A stretch of 64,000 nucleotides of DNA from Ligula intestinalis. Lineage: Eukaryota; Platyhelminthes; Cestoda; Diphyllobothriidea; Diphyllobothriidae. The translations under genes and the position numbers were made by a program. Location of the stretch: assembly GCA_036362985.1 (NCBI GenBank), contig JAYGXS010000002.1:86011385-86075384 (forward strand). The letters are read 5' to 3'. Numbering within the stretch: position 1 is the first letter of the stretch; the number at the start of each line of letters is the position of its first letter. The notes under the pieces were generated by a model that was given only the letters and a program-made list of their open reading frames with translations, ran no database searches and had not been told where the DNA came from. Shown piece after piece: positions 10,311 through 20,100 of this stretch.

Positions 10311-10379
10311 CCTATTAAGCCGAAAAAGGAGACAAAAGCCTGCTTCCAATCTCCTGACCCAAATGAACCTTAGTTTCAT
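9549..10379 (-). CDS. LINE family 1 ORF1 (RNA-binding-like), chimeric start
   Basis: An open frame of 276 codons. The first roughly 24 residues (to CLLFRLN) come from a neighbouring family 2 fragment, so true ORF1 starts near RKVVNSLRVEMEELK, which could form a coiled coil. A basic low-complexity middle (SQTKRAPSQAKTNRSAEPRS) follows. The C-terminal part has INCIVIKGM, VLKAFRIGRI, RQPRPLKVVLKS, LLLSRKP and SHRKVFFQHDF. The same AFRIG, RPRPLKV and KVFFQ blocks occur in ORF1 of families 3 and 4. In LINEs, ORF1 binds the element RNA. The frame passes through a run of eight T (VFFQ) and ends REK with TGA overlapping the ORF2 start. Confidence 0.75.
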   Translation of the reverse strand: MKLRFIWVRRLEAGFCLLFRLNRKVVNSLRVEMEELKMFSRFLPRAEKPAMRELERGNLTYGETKSLAEVSKHKNDPAAKVLDGVGSLPWTGETVNPLASKRMNKRSWASKKGQPSPSANISWPSLSMSQTKRAPSQAKTNRSAEPRSEYVLRNPREAEGDDSRKVSTTRINCIVIKGMTEGTSDTPKSRLEEDRKLFKEYLKILLKGKEKVQVLKAFRIGRITGSKDEQRQPRPLKVVLKSEAEVQLLLSRKPILRYSHRKVFFQHDFSSKEREK

Positions 10380-10540
10380 TAAATGACATCTATTTGAGTC
10401 GCAAGTATTAGAAGCTGTCGGATACAGCAGTTTTTGTGTGAAAATTTTTGAATTTGTTCAATATTTGAACGGCTTCCTTCATTCATGAGACCAAAAAAGG
10501 GGCATCAGTAATTATGAATAAGCATTACCCAGATACGATT
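10305..10540 (-). pseudogene. LINE family 2 C-terminal fragment
   Basis: The minus strand closely matches 49,530-49,710, the RT C-terminal region of a family 2 LINE: PFFGLMNE, IEQIQK, and later FIWVRRLEAGFCLLFRLN. Its downstream edge is fused to the truncated 5' end of the family 1 LINE, which creates the chimeric ORF1 start. Confidence 0.75.
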
Positions 10541-10544
10541 TTTT

Positions 10545-12490
10545 AGGAGAAAGTGAATGGACCGCCCGTGTGGAGGAATTGCTATGCATGCAAAGGCAAC
10601 TTAATTGTTTGTGCTTATATTGAAAATATCATCGATAAGGTGAAGGCTATTTGGCTGACTATTAAGGCGCAGGGGTCGCAGACCCTGGAAACCGTGTGTT
10701 TCTACTTATTTAGCACCGATAACAGACACAAATGAAATCCCTTGTTTACAGGACGACATAAAGGAGATAACAGTCGGTCCGATGTTATTTTCTTGGATGA
10801 TTTCTCTGCACCAAGCAAGAATTGGAGAGTATTTTAGGCGAAATCCTCTAAGCATGCCTTCGATCACCGTCTGCTAAACACAAGAGTTCGAACGCTGTTT
10901 AGCCAAAATATTGTCGCTCTAAATAGACCACATGGACGGTAACAGGCTAGCTGATTAGATATCATTTGCACCAAACATCCTGACAATGTAAAGTATATAT
11001 ACTTTCTGCTTCAGCTTTGTCGAAGTGAGCATGCAGCCCTTTCATAGGATTACGGTCTACATTATCTACCGTCTGCAATTAAGGAGCCCAAACAGAATAC
11101 GTTGCAAGGAGACTTCTGCCAAACGAGATCTGATGCATGACAAATGGAAAGGTGTCTTTCCTTCCCCGATTATATAACTGGGGACCATAATCTACTTAAC
11201 GAGCGGTCGTTGCGTCTAATGCAGACTCACGTGCAGGGTATGTAAATAATCTCAGTGGTTAACCAAAAATCTAAAAACAGTAATCAACAAACAATCTATT
11301 CAGAATATCTGGTTTTGATAGTAAGAAATTTCTGAAGGACTAAAAATTCATAAGGGAATGTGAATATTTCAGTCCGAATTGGATTTCGGCAAAGCTGCCA
11401 TATGAACTTGCTAGAGAGTTGTCAAACCACTATCTCCTATGCTCTAGTAATAGTTGGATACTGGAAGTCTTCCCGTATACTTGAAAACATTGCACATTAC
11501 AACGTTTCAAAAAAGTGGTATTCGAACTTTTGCGAACGATTACAGACCCGTCAGTCTGACTTTTGTATGCCGCAACGTCGTGGAGAATATTGTCAAAAAG
11601 GAACTGATGACTTATTCGGAAACCCAAAACCCTTTGTCCAGTACATAATATGGCTTTCGTAGGAGGATGATCGTGTGTAACAAACTTGCTTTACATGATG
11701 CAAAGCTGGGCAAGAGCACTCGATGCAAACGATACCGTGCACACCAACTACATTAATTTCCAGAATGCCATTGATAGTGCTTCACACCAGCGTCTTCTAC
11801 ACAAGTTATCTGTGCTGATAATCGGAAGCAAACTTCAAACGTGGACTGATAATTTTATCATCGGCCGTCGCTAGTTAAGATGCGTAGGCTGACAACTATC
11901 GATACGCAAAAACCTAGCGAGTTGAGAATGCTCGAAGTGACCTTCATTCTTTTGTTCGTTAATTATTGTGTATAGAACTTCGACAGGAGGTGTACCATGT
12001 TTGCGAATGGTATAAAAATATCAAGATTCACCAATTTTGATGCCGATGAAGCCGACTGCCTGGAGAATCTTTCCCGGTTAAACAAGTGGTCAGACAGATG
12101 GATCCTATCCTTCAACTTGAGCCAGTGCGACATTACTATCTAAAAAGAATGCCACTCCGAGAAGACAAAATATAGGAAGATCTCGGCATTAGGATGAACG
12201 ACAACCTAAAGCCTTATACAAAACATTTTAAGGTGGCCAAAGATGCAGCCTCAGTGCTGAACGTCATCAAGTGGGCATGTGCCGTTTGCGATTAAGACTG
12301 ATTTCTCAAACTTCCGGTACTTTGTTAAGGTCACACCTTGGATACACGATCTAAGTCTGGCGACCGTGGTCGCAGCAAGATTAAAGCCTACTGGAAAGAA
12401 TGCAACTGTGAGCTACGAAATTACTGTGGAGCCAAGGAGCACTGCCAAGTGAGATTCGTCTATACACCCTTTATCTTTGTTCTTTATATT
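10545..12490 (+). pseudogene. LINE (family 4) ORF2, heavily decayed
   Basis: Several short frames line up in order with the intact family 4 ORF2 at 36,411-39,269. They are KAIWLTIKAQGSQTLETV (about 10,640), SDVIFLDDFSAPSKNW (about 10,780, matching the GDFNAP endonuclease block), NDYRPVSLTFVCRNVVENIV (about 11,540) and WARALDANDTVHTNYINFQN (about 11,710). SASHQRLLHKLS, FANGIKI (FADD block, about 12,005) and NLSRLNKWSDRWILSFN come next. Many stops and frameshifts separate them, the catalytic YIDFKKAFD is altered to YINFQNAID, and FADD is altered to FANG. This is the oldest-looking LINE copy in the window. Confidence 0.8.
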
Positions 12491-12589
12491 ATAAGCAAAT
12501 ACTCGGAAAATTCACAAAAATTGCCCGTGTAGTGTGTGGCTTGGACGGCGCCCTCCTATGTGATGGCTTTTTCCAAATAGTCACGAAAC

Positions 12590-12690
12590 GTAATTGAGAA
12601 GAAGATGACTCGATCGCTGGGACAATACTTTTATTCGCCTGACGTTTCAAGATCGTTCGCGGATTTGCCATCAGAGACATAGTCAGATAG
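12590..12690 (-). ncRNA. Penelope 3' tail with hammerhead-like core, copy 2
   Basis: Read on the minus strand, CTGATGGCAAATCC leads through GAACGATCTT to GAAACGTCAGG, then CGAATAAAAG and a CCCAGCGATCGAGTCATCTT tract. The order (CUGAYGR, GAAAC, GTCAGG, AATAAA, then a 'TTGTYCCAGYGATCGCRTCTTCTTCT'-like end) matches the tails at 4,690 and 21,720. No nuclease coding sequence is recognisable next to it, so this is a solo tail. Confidence 0.5.
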
Positions 12691-13007
12691 CAGTAGCAGA
12701 TATGGGTCTACAAGTAATCTCCATGGACATCCCTTCGAACTACGTGTGATCCATGGCAGATTTAATGTGAGTACGTAATTTTTGTCGAACCGGGTTGTAA
12801 TTCATGGAATAACTTATCCAATGTAATTGTTTATGTATATTTAAGGGTGACAGGCAAGAAATGCCTTTGAGGACCCTATTTATGAAACGCAAACAAGGTT
12901 GTTCTTACAGTAAATGTGCAGTCTGGGGAGCACATATGATATCATGACAGAATTTTGAGTGAAGTTTCACGGGAAAGAATGAAAACGTCTACAGCCAGAA
13001 AAGTTGT
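12691..13007. other. No recognisable gene
   Basis: Nothing supported in this stretch. Confidence 0.35.
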
Positions 13008-13440
13008 TCACAAAGCTAGCAGTAGGAAATCGTGTTGTAAAAGTCGCCTTTTGTCAAATAAAATCACATCGAGTCTTCTTTTAAATTCCGCAATTGTGTC
13101 AGCGGAAACCGTCTCGCTTGGTGGCAAGTTCCAGAGCCGGACCACGCGTTGACTAAAGATGTATCTTCGGAGGTCTAATCGGGTGCGCTCGTTTGTGACC
13201 TTGTAAGGATGGCCATGCAGGTGAGTAGTGGTGGATAATTGGAAGAAATCCTCCAATTTTAGGGAGGAAATGTGGCTCATGATTATCCGGAATGTCCAGA
13301 GCAGGCTGCACTGAACGTTCCTGATTGTTATGGTCCAATATGTGAAGCCATTGAAGCAAAGGCCTTATATACAGTGGACGGCTTATCTGATTAAATCGAA
13401 GGATTTTTACAAGAATATATATGTTACGCAAAATAAGCCC
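13008..13440 (-). pseudogene. LINE ORF2 C-terminal fragment
   Basis: The minus strand gives LKLEDFFQLSTTTHLHGHPY, then TRLDLRRYIFSQRVVRLWN, then ADTIAEFKRRLDVIL. This is the C-terminal region seen in family 4 (DFFELATTTNLRGH, RVVEAWNALP, VDAFKRNLD), but divergent enough to be another subfamily. Upstream residues (YIRPLL, LHILDHNN) suggest some of the thumb region remains in another frame. No catalytic domain is present. Confidence 0.65.
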
Positions 13441-14169
13441 AAGCCACGGCCCCCCAAAGTATTACAGCGGTACATTAAAGAGGACCCCTTATTGGTACAC
13501 AGTAGTTAAGGAATGCATCAGCAAGGCACAACCTTTCAAAGAAGTCGTTTACATAATTGTACGTGACTACTCGCTTGTTCGTAGATACACTCACACGTGG
13601 TGATGTCAGTTAACACGAGCCAGCATGTGTAACTGAGCAAAAAGAGCAGACAGTGAAAAACGCATAAGGCATGACTCATTATTCAAAAGTAGAATGTCAC
13701 TTGTGGCTTTTAGGAGAAAAACTGTCGCTCGTGGGAGAAAGTATGTGAACGATAGGACCAGCATGCTGCTGTGAATGTTGACAGCGGCCAGATGGTCCAT
13801 GACGAGTAATATCTACATCCGAAGGGCCACACGAGGAGACCTAAGAGTCACGAGAACGTTCCCAAGAACCGGAGATGCTACTATGATACGCCCTTGCTGT
13901 GAAAAGAACAGAGGAACCCACCACGTCATCCGCAGTTGATTTTTAGGTAAATGCGAGAAAGAGCGTGACATTGCCGTGTAGACTAGGACCATAGGTGCGG
14001 CAGAGGCGACTGCAGACGCGATCAGTGCAGTTCGCATAGTGAGGAGGAAGCGCAGATACGGACTATGCATGGTGGAAAAATACTTCGATTAAATAATGCT
14101 ACTTAAAATAGTTATTAGTATATATTCATAGCATTTAAATGACTGTTTACAATGTTTGGTTTCCGAGAG
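13441..14169. other. No recognisable gene
   Basis: Short open frames occur on both strands, but none shows a family resemblance or compositional support. Confidence 0.4.
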
Positions 14170-15110
14170 CTCAGTTGACGTGGCGGTACTGGGCAAGCCT
14201 TGTCTTAACGATGTTCACGAATGGGGACATGACAATGTCCACAGGAAGGGCATTCCATGCATGAGAGAAAGAGAATTTTCTTTGGTCAAGTCTTGCCTCA
14301 GTCACACGTAATTTGAGAGGGTCTCCTCGCAGTCTAGTGGTATTCGCCTGCTCAAAGAAGTCATTTGATTCGAGGTAACAATCCTCACTGCAAAGCATGC
14401 GAAACGCCTGCATTAGGTCACCGCGTAGCTGTCTGTAATCCAGAGAAAACAAGTCAATGTTTTTGTAAATTGCAAGAACAGCAGGATTTATTGGATCTAT
14501 ATATTTCAGGAGCGCTCATCAGCTGCTACCTCTCACTGCATCACATGAATGACGCTAGAGAAATACCCAATTGAATTCATACAGAAAAATCGATACAAAA
14601 CTGCAAGGTCATAAGACGTGGCCAAGAATCAAATCAATAACGTAGGAAAGTTAAAGCACAGTGGGCAGCAAAAATGGGGAAAAAATTGCAATTCAGAAAA
14701 ATTGGGAAGGGGACTGTGTAAATCTGGGAGCTGGATTTTACCAGGGCAAAGCAAGGTTAACCACATGCTCCAACTGTTTACATAGGTCTGCTTTAAAAAA
14801 GTCAAGATTTACCAAGCGGGTCTCATAAGGGAGGTACTGTCGACCTCGTACTAATCTTAATGCGTGTCTTTGTACCCTTTCAAGGATTTTTCGTTCTTTG
14901 GCTGTCCAACGTCTCCATGTCTGGATGGCAAATTCCAGGTTGGGTCACAAGAACGGCCGAAGACCTTGCCAGAGACTACTTCATCGAACTTAGCAAGGGC
15001 GTGCTTGATTAGATACAAACTGGACATTTTGGATTTGGACACCTTCAAACAGTGGAGTGATGGCTTAAGTGAAGGCTCGCTAGGTAGGCGCCCGACTGCG
15101 AGCACCGTAA
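14170..15110 (-). pseudogene. LINE (family 4) RT C-terminal fragment, interrupted
   Basis: Reading downward on the minus strand, the first block is SLKPSLHCLKVSKSKMSSLY and FDEVVSGKVFG (about 15,060-14,960). Next is ILERVQRHALRLVRGRQYLP with YETRLVNLDFF (about 14,880-14,790). About 300 bases without similarity follow, then DLFSLDYRQLRGDLMQAFRM, DFFEQANTTRLRGDPLKLRV and HAWNALPVDIVMSPFVN (14,460-14,180). All are colinear with residues beyond the FADD motif of the intact family 4 ORF2. The unrelated middle piece (about 14,470-14,770) looks like an insertion. Confidence 0.8.
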
Positions 15111-15291
15111 AAGGTACATTAAGAAGGGGCCGTTAAGCCTGACTGCGGTTGGCTAAAGTAACTTCAACAAATTTCTCTTCTAGCAACACGGTATGAGCCG
15201 CTATACGAAACAACCTCCTCTCCCCGGATAATGAAACGCACCAAGTGGACCCCATTCGAACTTGCTCCACGAGCATAAGAGCAGCTGGCGC

Positions 15292-15416
15292 CATTGTCTC
15301 ATGCTCCATCCGGCATGAATTAGCGCATACGACACCACATCTCGCTTCGCCGGTGACCACTGCTGCCTGAGATAAGTCAAGGTTCTATCCACAATAAAAC
15401 CCTCATTCTGGCGACT
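15292..15416 (+). repeat. LTR-like repeat, copy 1
   Basis: The block from CAGCTGGCGCC through GTGACCACTGCTGCCTGAGA to CACAATAAAACC resembles 22,408-22,540 in order and sequence. It is followed at about 15,409 by TGGCGAC, which is the usual start of a Gypsy-type tRNA primer site. A solo LTR remnant is the best guess. No internal gag or pol was found. Confidence 0.35.
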
Positions 15417-16594
15417 TGTCTATTCCACCAAACTGGTATTTTGAATGAAGATTTATGTGCTCTGAAAAAAAAACAGCTTAAACACTACATATTTGCGGGA
15501 GACTGCACTCCCTACAGCTGCGTTGACTCGCATCATCGCTGGCCATGTCTTATATACTAACACGTGACACTTCGCCGCACCTCCTTTGTCAATCGCTGCG
15601 AGAGGCCCAAAATTTCCTGCCTTTCCTACACTTTTATTCGTGTCGCTTCCTGAGGCGCGCGTTACTTCGACGAAATCGATGCGCGCCGTGACATCTCATC
15701 AGCTTAGGACACACTCTGCACTAAGGTGGTCGCAGCAGTGGACAAACTTTCGTAGGATTATGTCGTGAGGTCTTTGAAAGGCCCTTATGTATTATAACCC
15801 CTACTTAAATGTTTAAGTAGGTTAAATTACCTATAACCTTCCGGTTTTCTACACGCCATTCATCGATCCAGCTGGGATTTGCTGATTGCATTGAACTGCA
15901 GAACGCTTCTCCGAAGGCAACCATATTGCATAATTGCTAAAATCGGCAAACTAAGAAAAGTTGGCCTTTTGAACTAACCACGGAAATTATCGCTTAAATA
16001 CTAATTTTAAGTAGGGTGATTTACATAATCTCCCCACTTTTGTACTTCGTTAAACTTCTTCCTAGTTGGTGTTGGTTATACCACTGGAGAATGTCTCTCA
16101 TTTACTTCGCCCGAGGTTTGGGCACACTCCCATACATGCACGCGGTCGCCGTTGGTCAGGCAGGGGTTAGCGATAATATTAAAGCTCATGTTAGTGTCCT
16201 CTCCCAAGGTTTGAGTACGCGACCCAACGTGCCCTCGTTACTTTTTTACTCAACATAAATATTGGGATCTAATTTCTTCCCTGACAGGCCCGTCCTCTCC
16301 CAGAAAATGAGCTGTGCGTGAGCCTGCGGGGCGCGCTGGCTTTTGTATGCGGCGCTTGCAGAAGCTATTGTAGGGCTACAGTAGCACAATAAAGTCATTC
16401 CAATTCATTCCATCTTCCCTGACTTGCGATTTGGGGATCCTTCTGCTGTCGACAGAGCAACTAGCTGTCGATTAATCCAGCAGCGTTTGTCTGTCAGTGC
16501 GCGTCATCAAGCGGCAGTTCTAAACTGGGCACCTCACGAGAGTTTTGACAGTTCTACGGCTAATGCTATGCACCAGGCGTCGACTCTTGTGCGC
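15417..16594. other. No recognisable gene; contains one dispersed repeat
   Basis: Apart from the repeat at 15,816-15,894 I see no coding signal. This region lies downstream of the DPP3 poly(A) signal. Confidence 0.4.
15816..15894 (+). repeat. Dispersed 80-bp repeat, copy 2
   Basis: Same block as 2,670-2,749, from AGTAGGTTAAATTACC to GATTGCATTGAA. Both copies lie in non-coding DNA. Confidence 0.6.
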
Positions 16595-16600
16595 TTTATT
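16595..16600 (-). terminator. Candidate poly(A) signal of DPP3
   Basis: AATAAA on the minus strand, about 255 bases beyond the DPP3 stop codon (16,853-16,855). It is the first exact hexamer I noticed downstream of the stop. It would give a 3' UTR of roughly 280 bases. Confidence 0.45.
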
Positions 16601-16852
16601 TCTGGAAACGGCGGTAGAATTTTGCCAGCACAGCAGAAAAACAGATCATAAGACGACACACTGGGCAGGACGACACTGCAAACCACCCGACGACTGTATG
16701 AGGCGCAGTCTACACATGCAGCGAGAATTCAAGAAGACAGACAGAAAAAGAACCGTTTTGAAAGAAAAATCAAACACAAAAAATAAGAGGTCTGTAAGGA
16801 AACTTCGAAACAGTTAGAAAAAAGAGACCGCAAAGGCGGAAGCCAGAGCGCA

Positions 16853-17173
16853 TTACTCCACAGCCGGCGGATAGAAATGGGCGCAGTCGCGATCCCACAC
16901 AGCCTTGAGGGCCTTCAGCGCAGCTAAACCAAATTTGCGGTGACTAGAGTACCGGTCGACAAACGACTGAATTATGCCCTCATTGCTGCCGGGATAATTT
17001 TTAAGCGTAATTGTCTTGTTCGAATTTTCAAAAGTCACTGGCTGCACGTAGAAGGGTCGCGGCTTCTTACGGGCGAGCACGATTGTGCGCCATTCCATGT
17101 GTTCCCTGGTGGGAGCGCAGTAGCTTAGGAAGAAGGTCGATCCATCCTTCACGTTGCCGGTACTCTTGTAGTA
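16853..17173 (-). CDS. DPP3: DPP3 exon 5 (C-terminus and stop)
   Basis: Acceptor CCTTCAG at 17,174-17,176. It encodes YYKSTGNVKDGSTFF, KPRPFYVQPVTF, IIQSFVDRYSSHRKFG and the end HFYPPAVE with a TAA stop (residues 620-725). Confidence 0.92.
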   Translation of the reverse strand, partial: YYKSTGNVKDGSTFFLSYCAPTREHMEWRTIVLARKKPRPFYVQPVTFENSNKTITLKNYPGSNEGIIQSFVDRYSSHRKFGLAALKALKAVWDRDCAHFYPPAVE

Positions 17174-20100
17174 CTGAAGGATTATAAAAAGGTGGTTTAC
17201 AATTACAGCTGTAGCACTGACTGCAAAAAAGATCTTCCTTACGTGGTTTTGTGCCTAAATTCTAGCGTAAACTTGATCTGACAACCATCCGAAATAACAA
17301 TGGAGTATAGATAGGGAAATATTTCTGGTGAAACAATTTTTTTGGGAAACGCTAACGAACTTTATTATAAATGGGTGACTCTGGCACACCAGGTCGTCGT
17401 CAGACAAGTGAAAAAAGGTGTACAGAACAGGGAGTATTCTAAACAAACCGAAAAAACGATAATGCTGTCATTGTTGGTAAGTAGCAAGTTGATGTCTTTC
17501 ACAGGCTTCCTTGAGGTTGGTGTACACCGTATCCAATTCAACGCGCCTATTAATGGTGCCTCAGTTGTCTTTCAACGAGTTAGGACGCGTTTTTAATATA
17601 TAGAAGTGTTCGCCAATTTCTTTAATTGGGCGCCCGATAGGAAGAATCTTATTCATTTTCTTTTTGTCTTAAATCCCGTCATCTCACGCATCGAGTACAA
17701 ACTTCCTAGGGTAACTATGCCTTGATAAAGGTTCGCACAGGTACAATTAAGTTGGTTAGCGTTTCCTAACGAACTTTCGCCAAATGGGAGGCCAATTTGA
17801 CCATTTATAGGGCAATATATGGAAAAATGACAGCCGTACTACCCTGCACAGTTGCTATACTATTAGGGCAACTGTTACCAATACTTGCTTATAAATCATA
17901 CGAGGTTGTAACATGTTCGCAAAGAGTATACATGCGAAACCACCTGGCTGCCAGTTACAACAATCACAGACTAATAATTTGACTATCTATCGTTATTAGC
18001 GCGTTGGATATTCAATTGGGTTCAACTGATACCCGCTGCACAGTCAAATACACATACTAAGCACGGATGTGGATGGTTTAATCACATACGAACAAGGAGA
18101 ATTGTCCTATGGTGGTTATTACTTTCCAGTTAGGCGAATATGCCTTTTGACTCCCCTACGCAAAACCTATCAGATCTACTTGCAAGAACATTCGGCCGAC
18201 TATTTACCAAAATGATAAAACTACGGAATCATAGATTAAACTGGCTCCTCCATTTAAAACGTTCAAAGTTTCAGGTACTTGAAAAACCACAGTATAAATT
18301 GACGTTATAACTTACCATACTAACAGCCTAGGTACTTGCTAAAAGGCCCATTACCATACTTGTTAGTAGGGTATGTTACAACGTCAATTTATACTACTGA
18401 GGACTACCTGATGGCAGCATGTGTATATTTCACAGGGGTTCACGGGTTTCAACACAAATATACACTTACAATTTCGGTCTACGCCTTCAATATACTGATA
18501 TATACCGCAATCAAAAATTAATTTCTCCGGAGATAAAAAAGCTGAAACCACAGTAATCGACGTAGGAGTAGTCTTAAGCTATGCTCCTGATACACTGACA
18601 ACGAATAGCCTTAAAAGATCGGGTAGAGTCAACAGGTGCCACTTTTGAAAGGCGAATAAAATAATATCCTACCTGTAACTTCCGCAGGAACTCTCCCACT
18701 GCTGGTTTGGCTACTGACTGTAGCTTACTCCTGTCCAGGTGAATACGCAGATCGGGTTTCTTGTCTGCACCTCTGACCATTTCTATTTGCAGGACAGGAG
18801 GGTCGCATTCTTGGATGACCTGTCAACAAAGACAAGTTGGACACAATAGATCATTTTTAAGAAAAGGCCTTCTTTGGCACAACAAGATAAATTTATTCAG
18901 TAAATTTTCGAGACTGGTTCCCCAGTTTGTCTTCAGACTAGGAAGGACGCGAAACGAACAATTAAAATTCTAAACGTGCAGAAAAAATCAATAGCCATCG
19001 GGAGTCAGCGCTGATTGGCAGCTGTGATATATGCCAGTCCTCTCCTCTTTTCCATCATTCTTTGAGATGTTTTTACACTCTATCCCAAGGTATATGTCAG
19101 TTGATGCATGAATCATCAGAGTACATGGCCTCAATAAATAAACGGCCTTTTTGGAAGTCCAAACTCCGACTATGCGTGTTTTTTCGCATGCGAAGCTATG
19201 TTCTGTACTAAGGCTATGCATACTTGCTTTGGATAAATGGTCACGTCTCATCATTGTGGAGACGGGCCTCCCTGTTTGGCTACATTGTATTATATAACAA
19301 GCTTTACATGGCATCTTGTAAACGACTTCCTTCCTACCGAGATAGCCAATCCTATCCTTAGGGTGTGCTAGCTGAGCACGTAAAGTGGTCGTCGGTTTGT
19401 GTGTGGGTGCGTGTTTGTACTCCCTCAAGTTCCTTTCCACGAGTTCAGACACATTCCTTATAGAAGGGAGGATTCGCCATGTATTTGTTTGTAGCGTCTG
19501 AGTGGAACTAATTAGTTTATTTTCCCTAAATTATTGATGTTATCTCATGCATTGATCACAAAAAAACCTGCGCACAGGAGACCAAGCAGTACCAATAATA
19601 TACGAAAGCGCATCTCTCCTCCGCCACCTGCAATAGGAGTAGCACATTGCCAAAAGGGTCGACTTAGATATGACACCAAAATAGGGAAACCAGGAGACGG
19701 CTACGACTCAAGAGACAGTGGAGAAGTCAGTGTGTACAAGCCCACTCCCTCTCAAAAAGCGCTATAAGATAAAAGCTAGGCATTACTCTTCCAAGGGCAT
19801 GTGGATATAGACGGGCGTGAGCCCGTACAGTCCACGCAAGATGTCATACTCACCGAACAACGTCCATACTGCAGAACAAATTAGAACTATTAGACTCCAA
19901 ATCCATCAACAGGCATGTGGATATACCGCCCTGTTATTTTGCCTTCCAAGCGCGCGACCAGGACCCACTGTCCAGTCCCAGTCCACGTAGGCAGGCAGGC
20001 TGCCACACCAAGGACGCAGGATATGGTGCCAAGGTCGCACGCCATAACACCAAGGACGTGCGCAGAGGAGACACGGTGAGGTGGCATGGACATGGACCAA

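Noticed and set aside
9844..10386. Long plus-strand open frame of 180 codons
   Set aside because: It is the antisense shadow of LINE ORF1 on the minus strand; the same shadow recurs at 56,601-57,128 opposite the sister copy.
16545..16817. Plus-strand open frame of 90 codons beside the DPP3 stop
   Set aside because: Lys/Arg-rich low-complexity translation without family resemblance. It overlaps the expected DPP3 3' UTR on the opposite strand.
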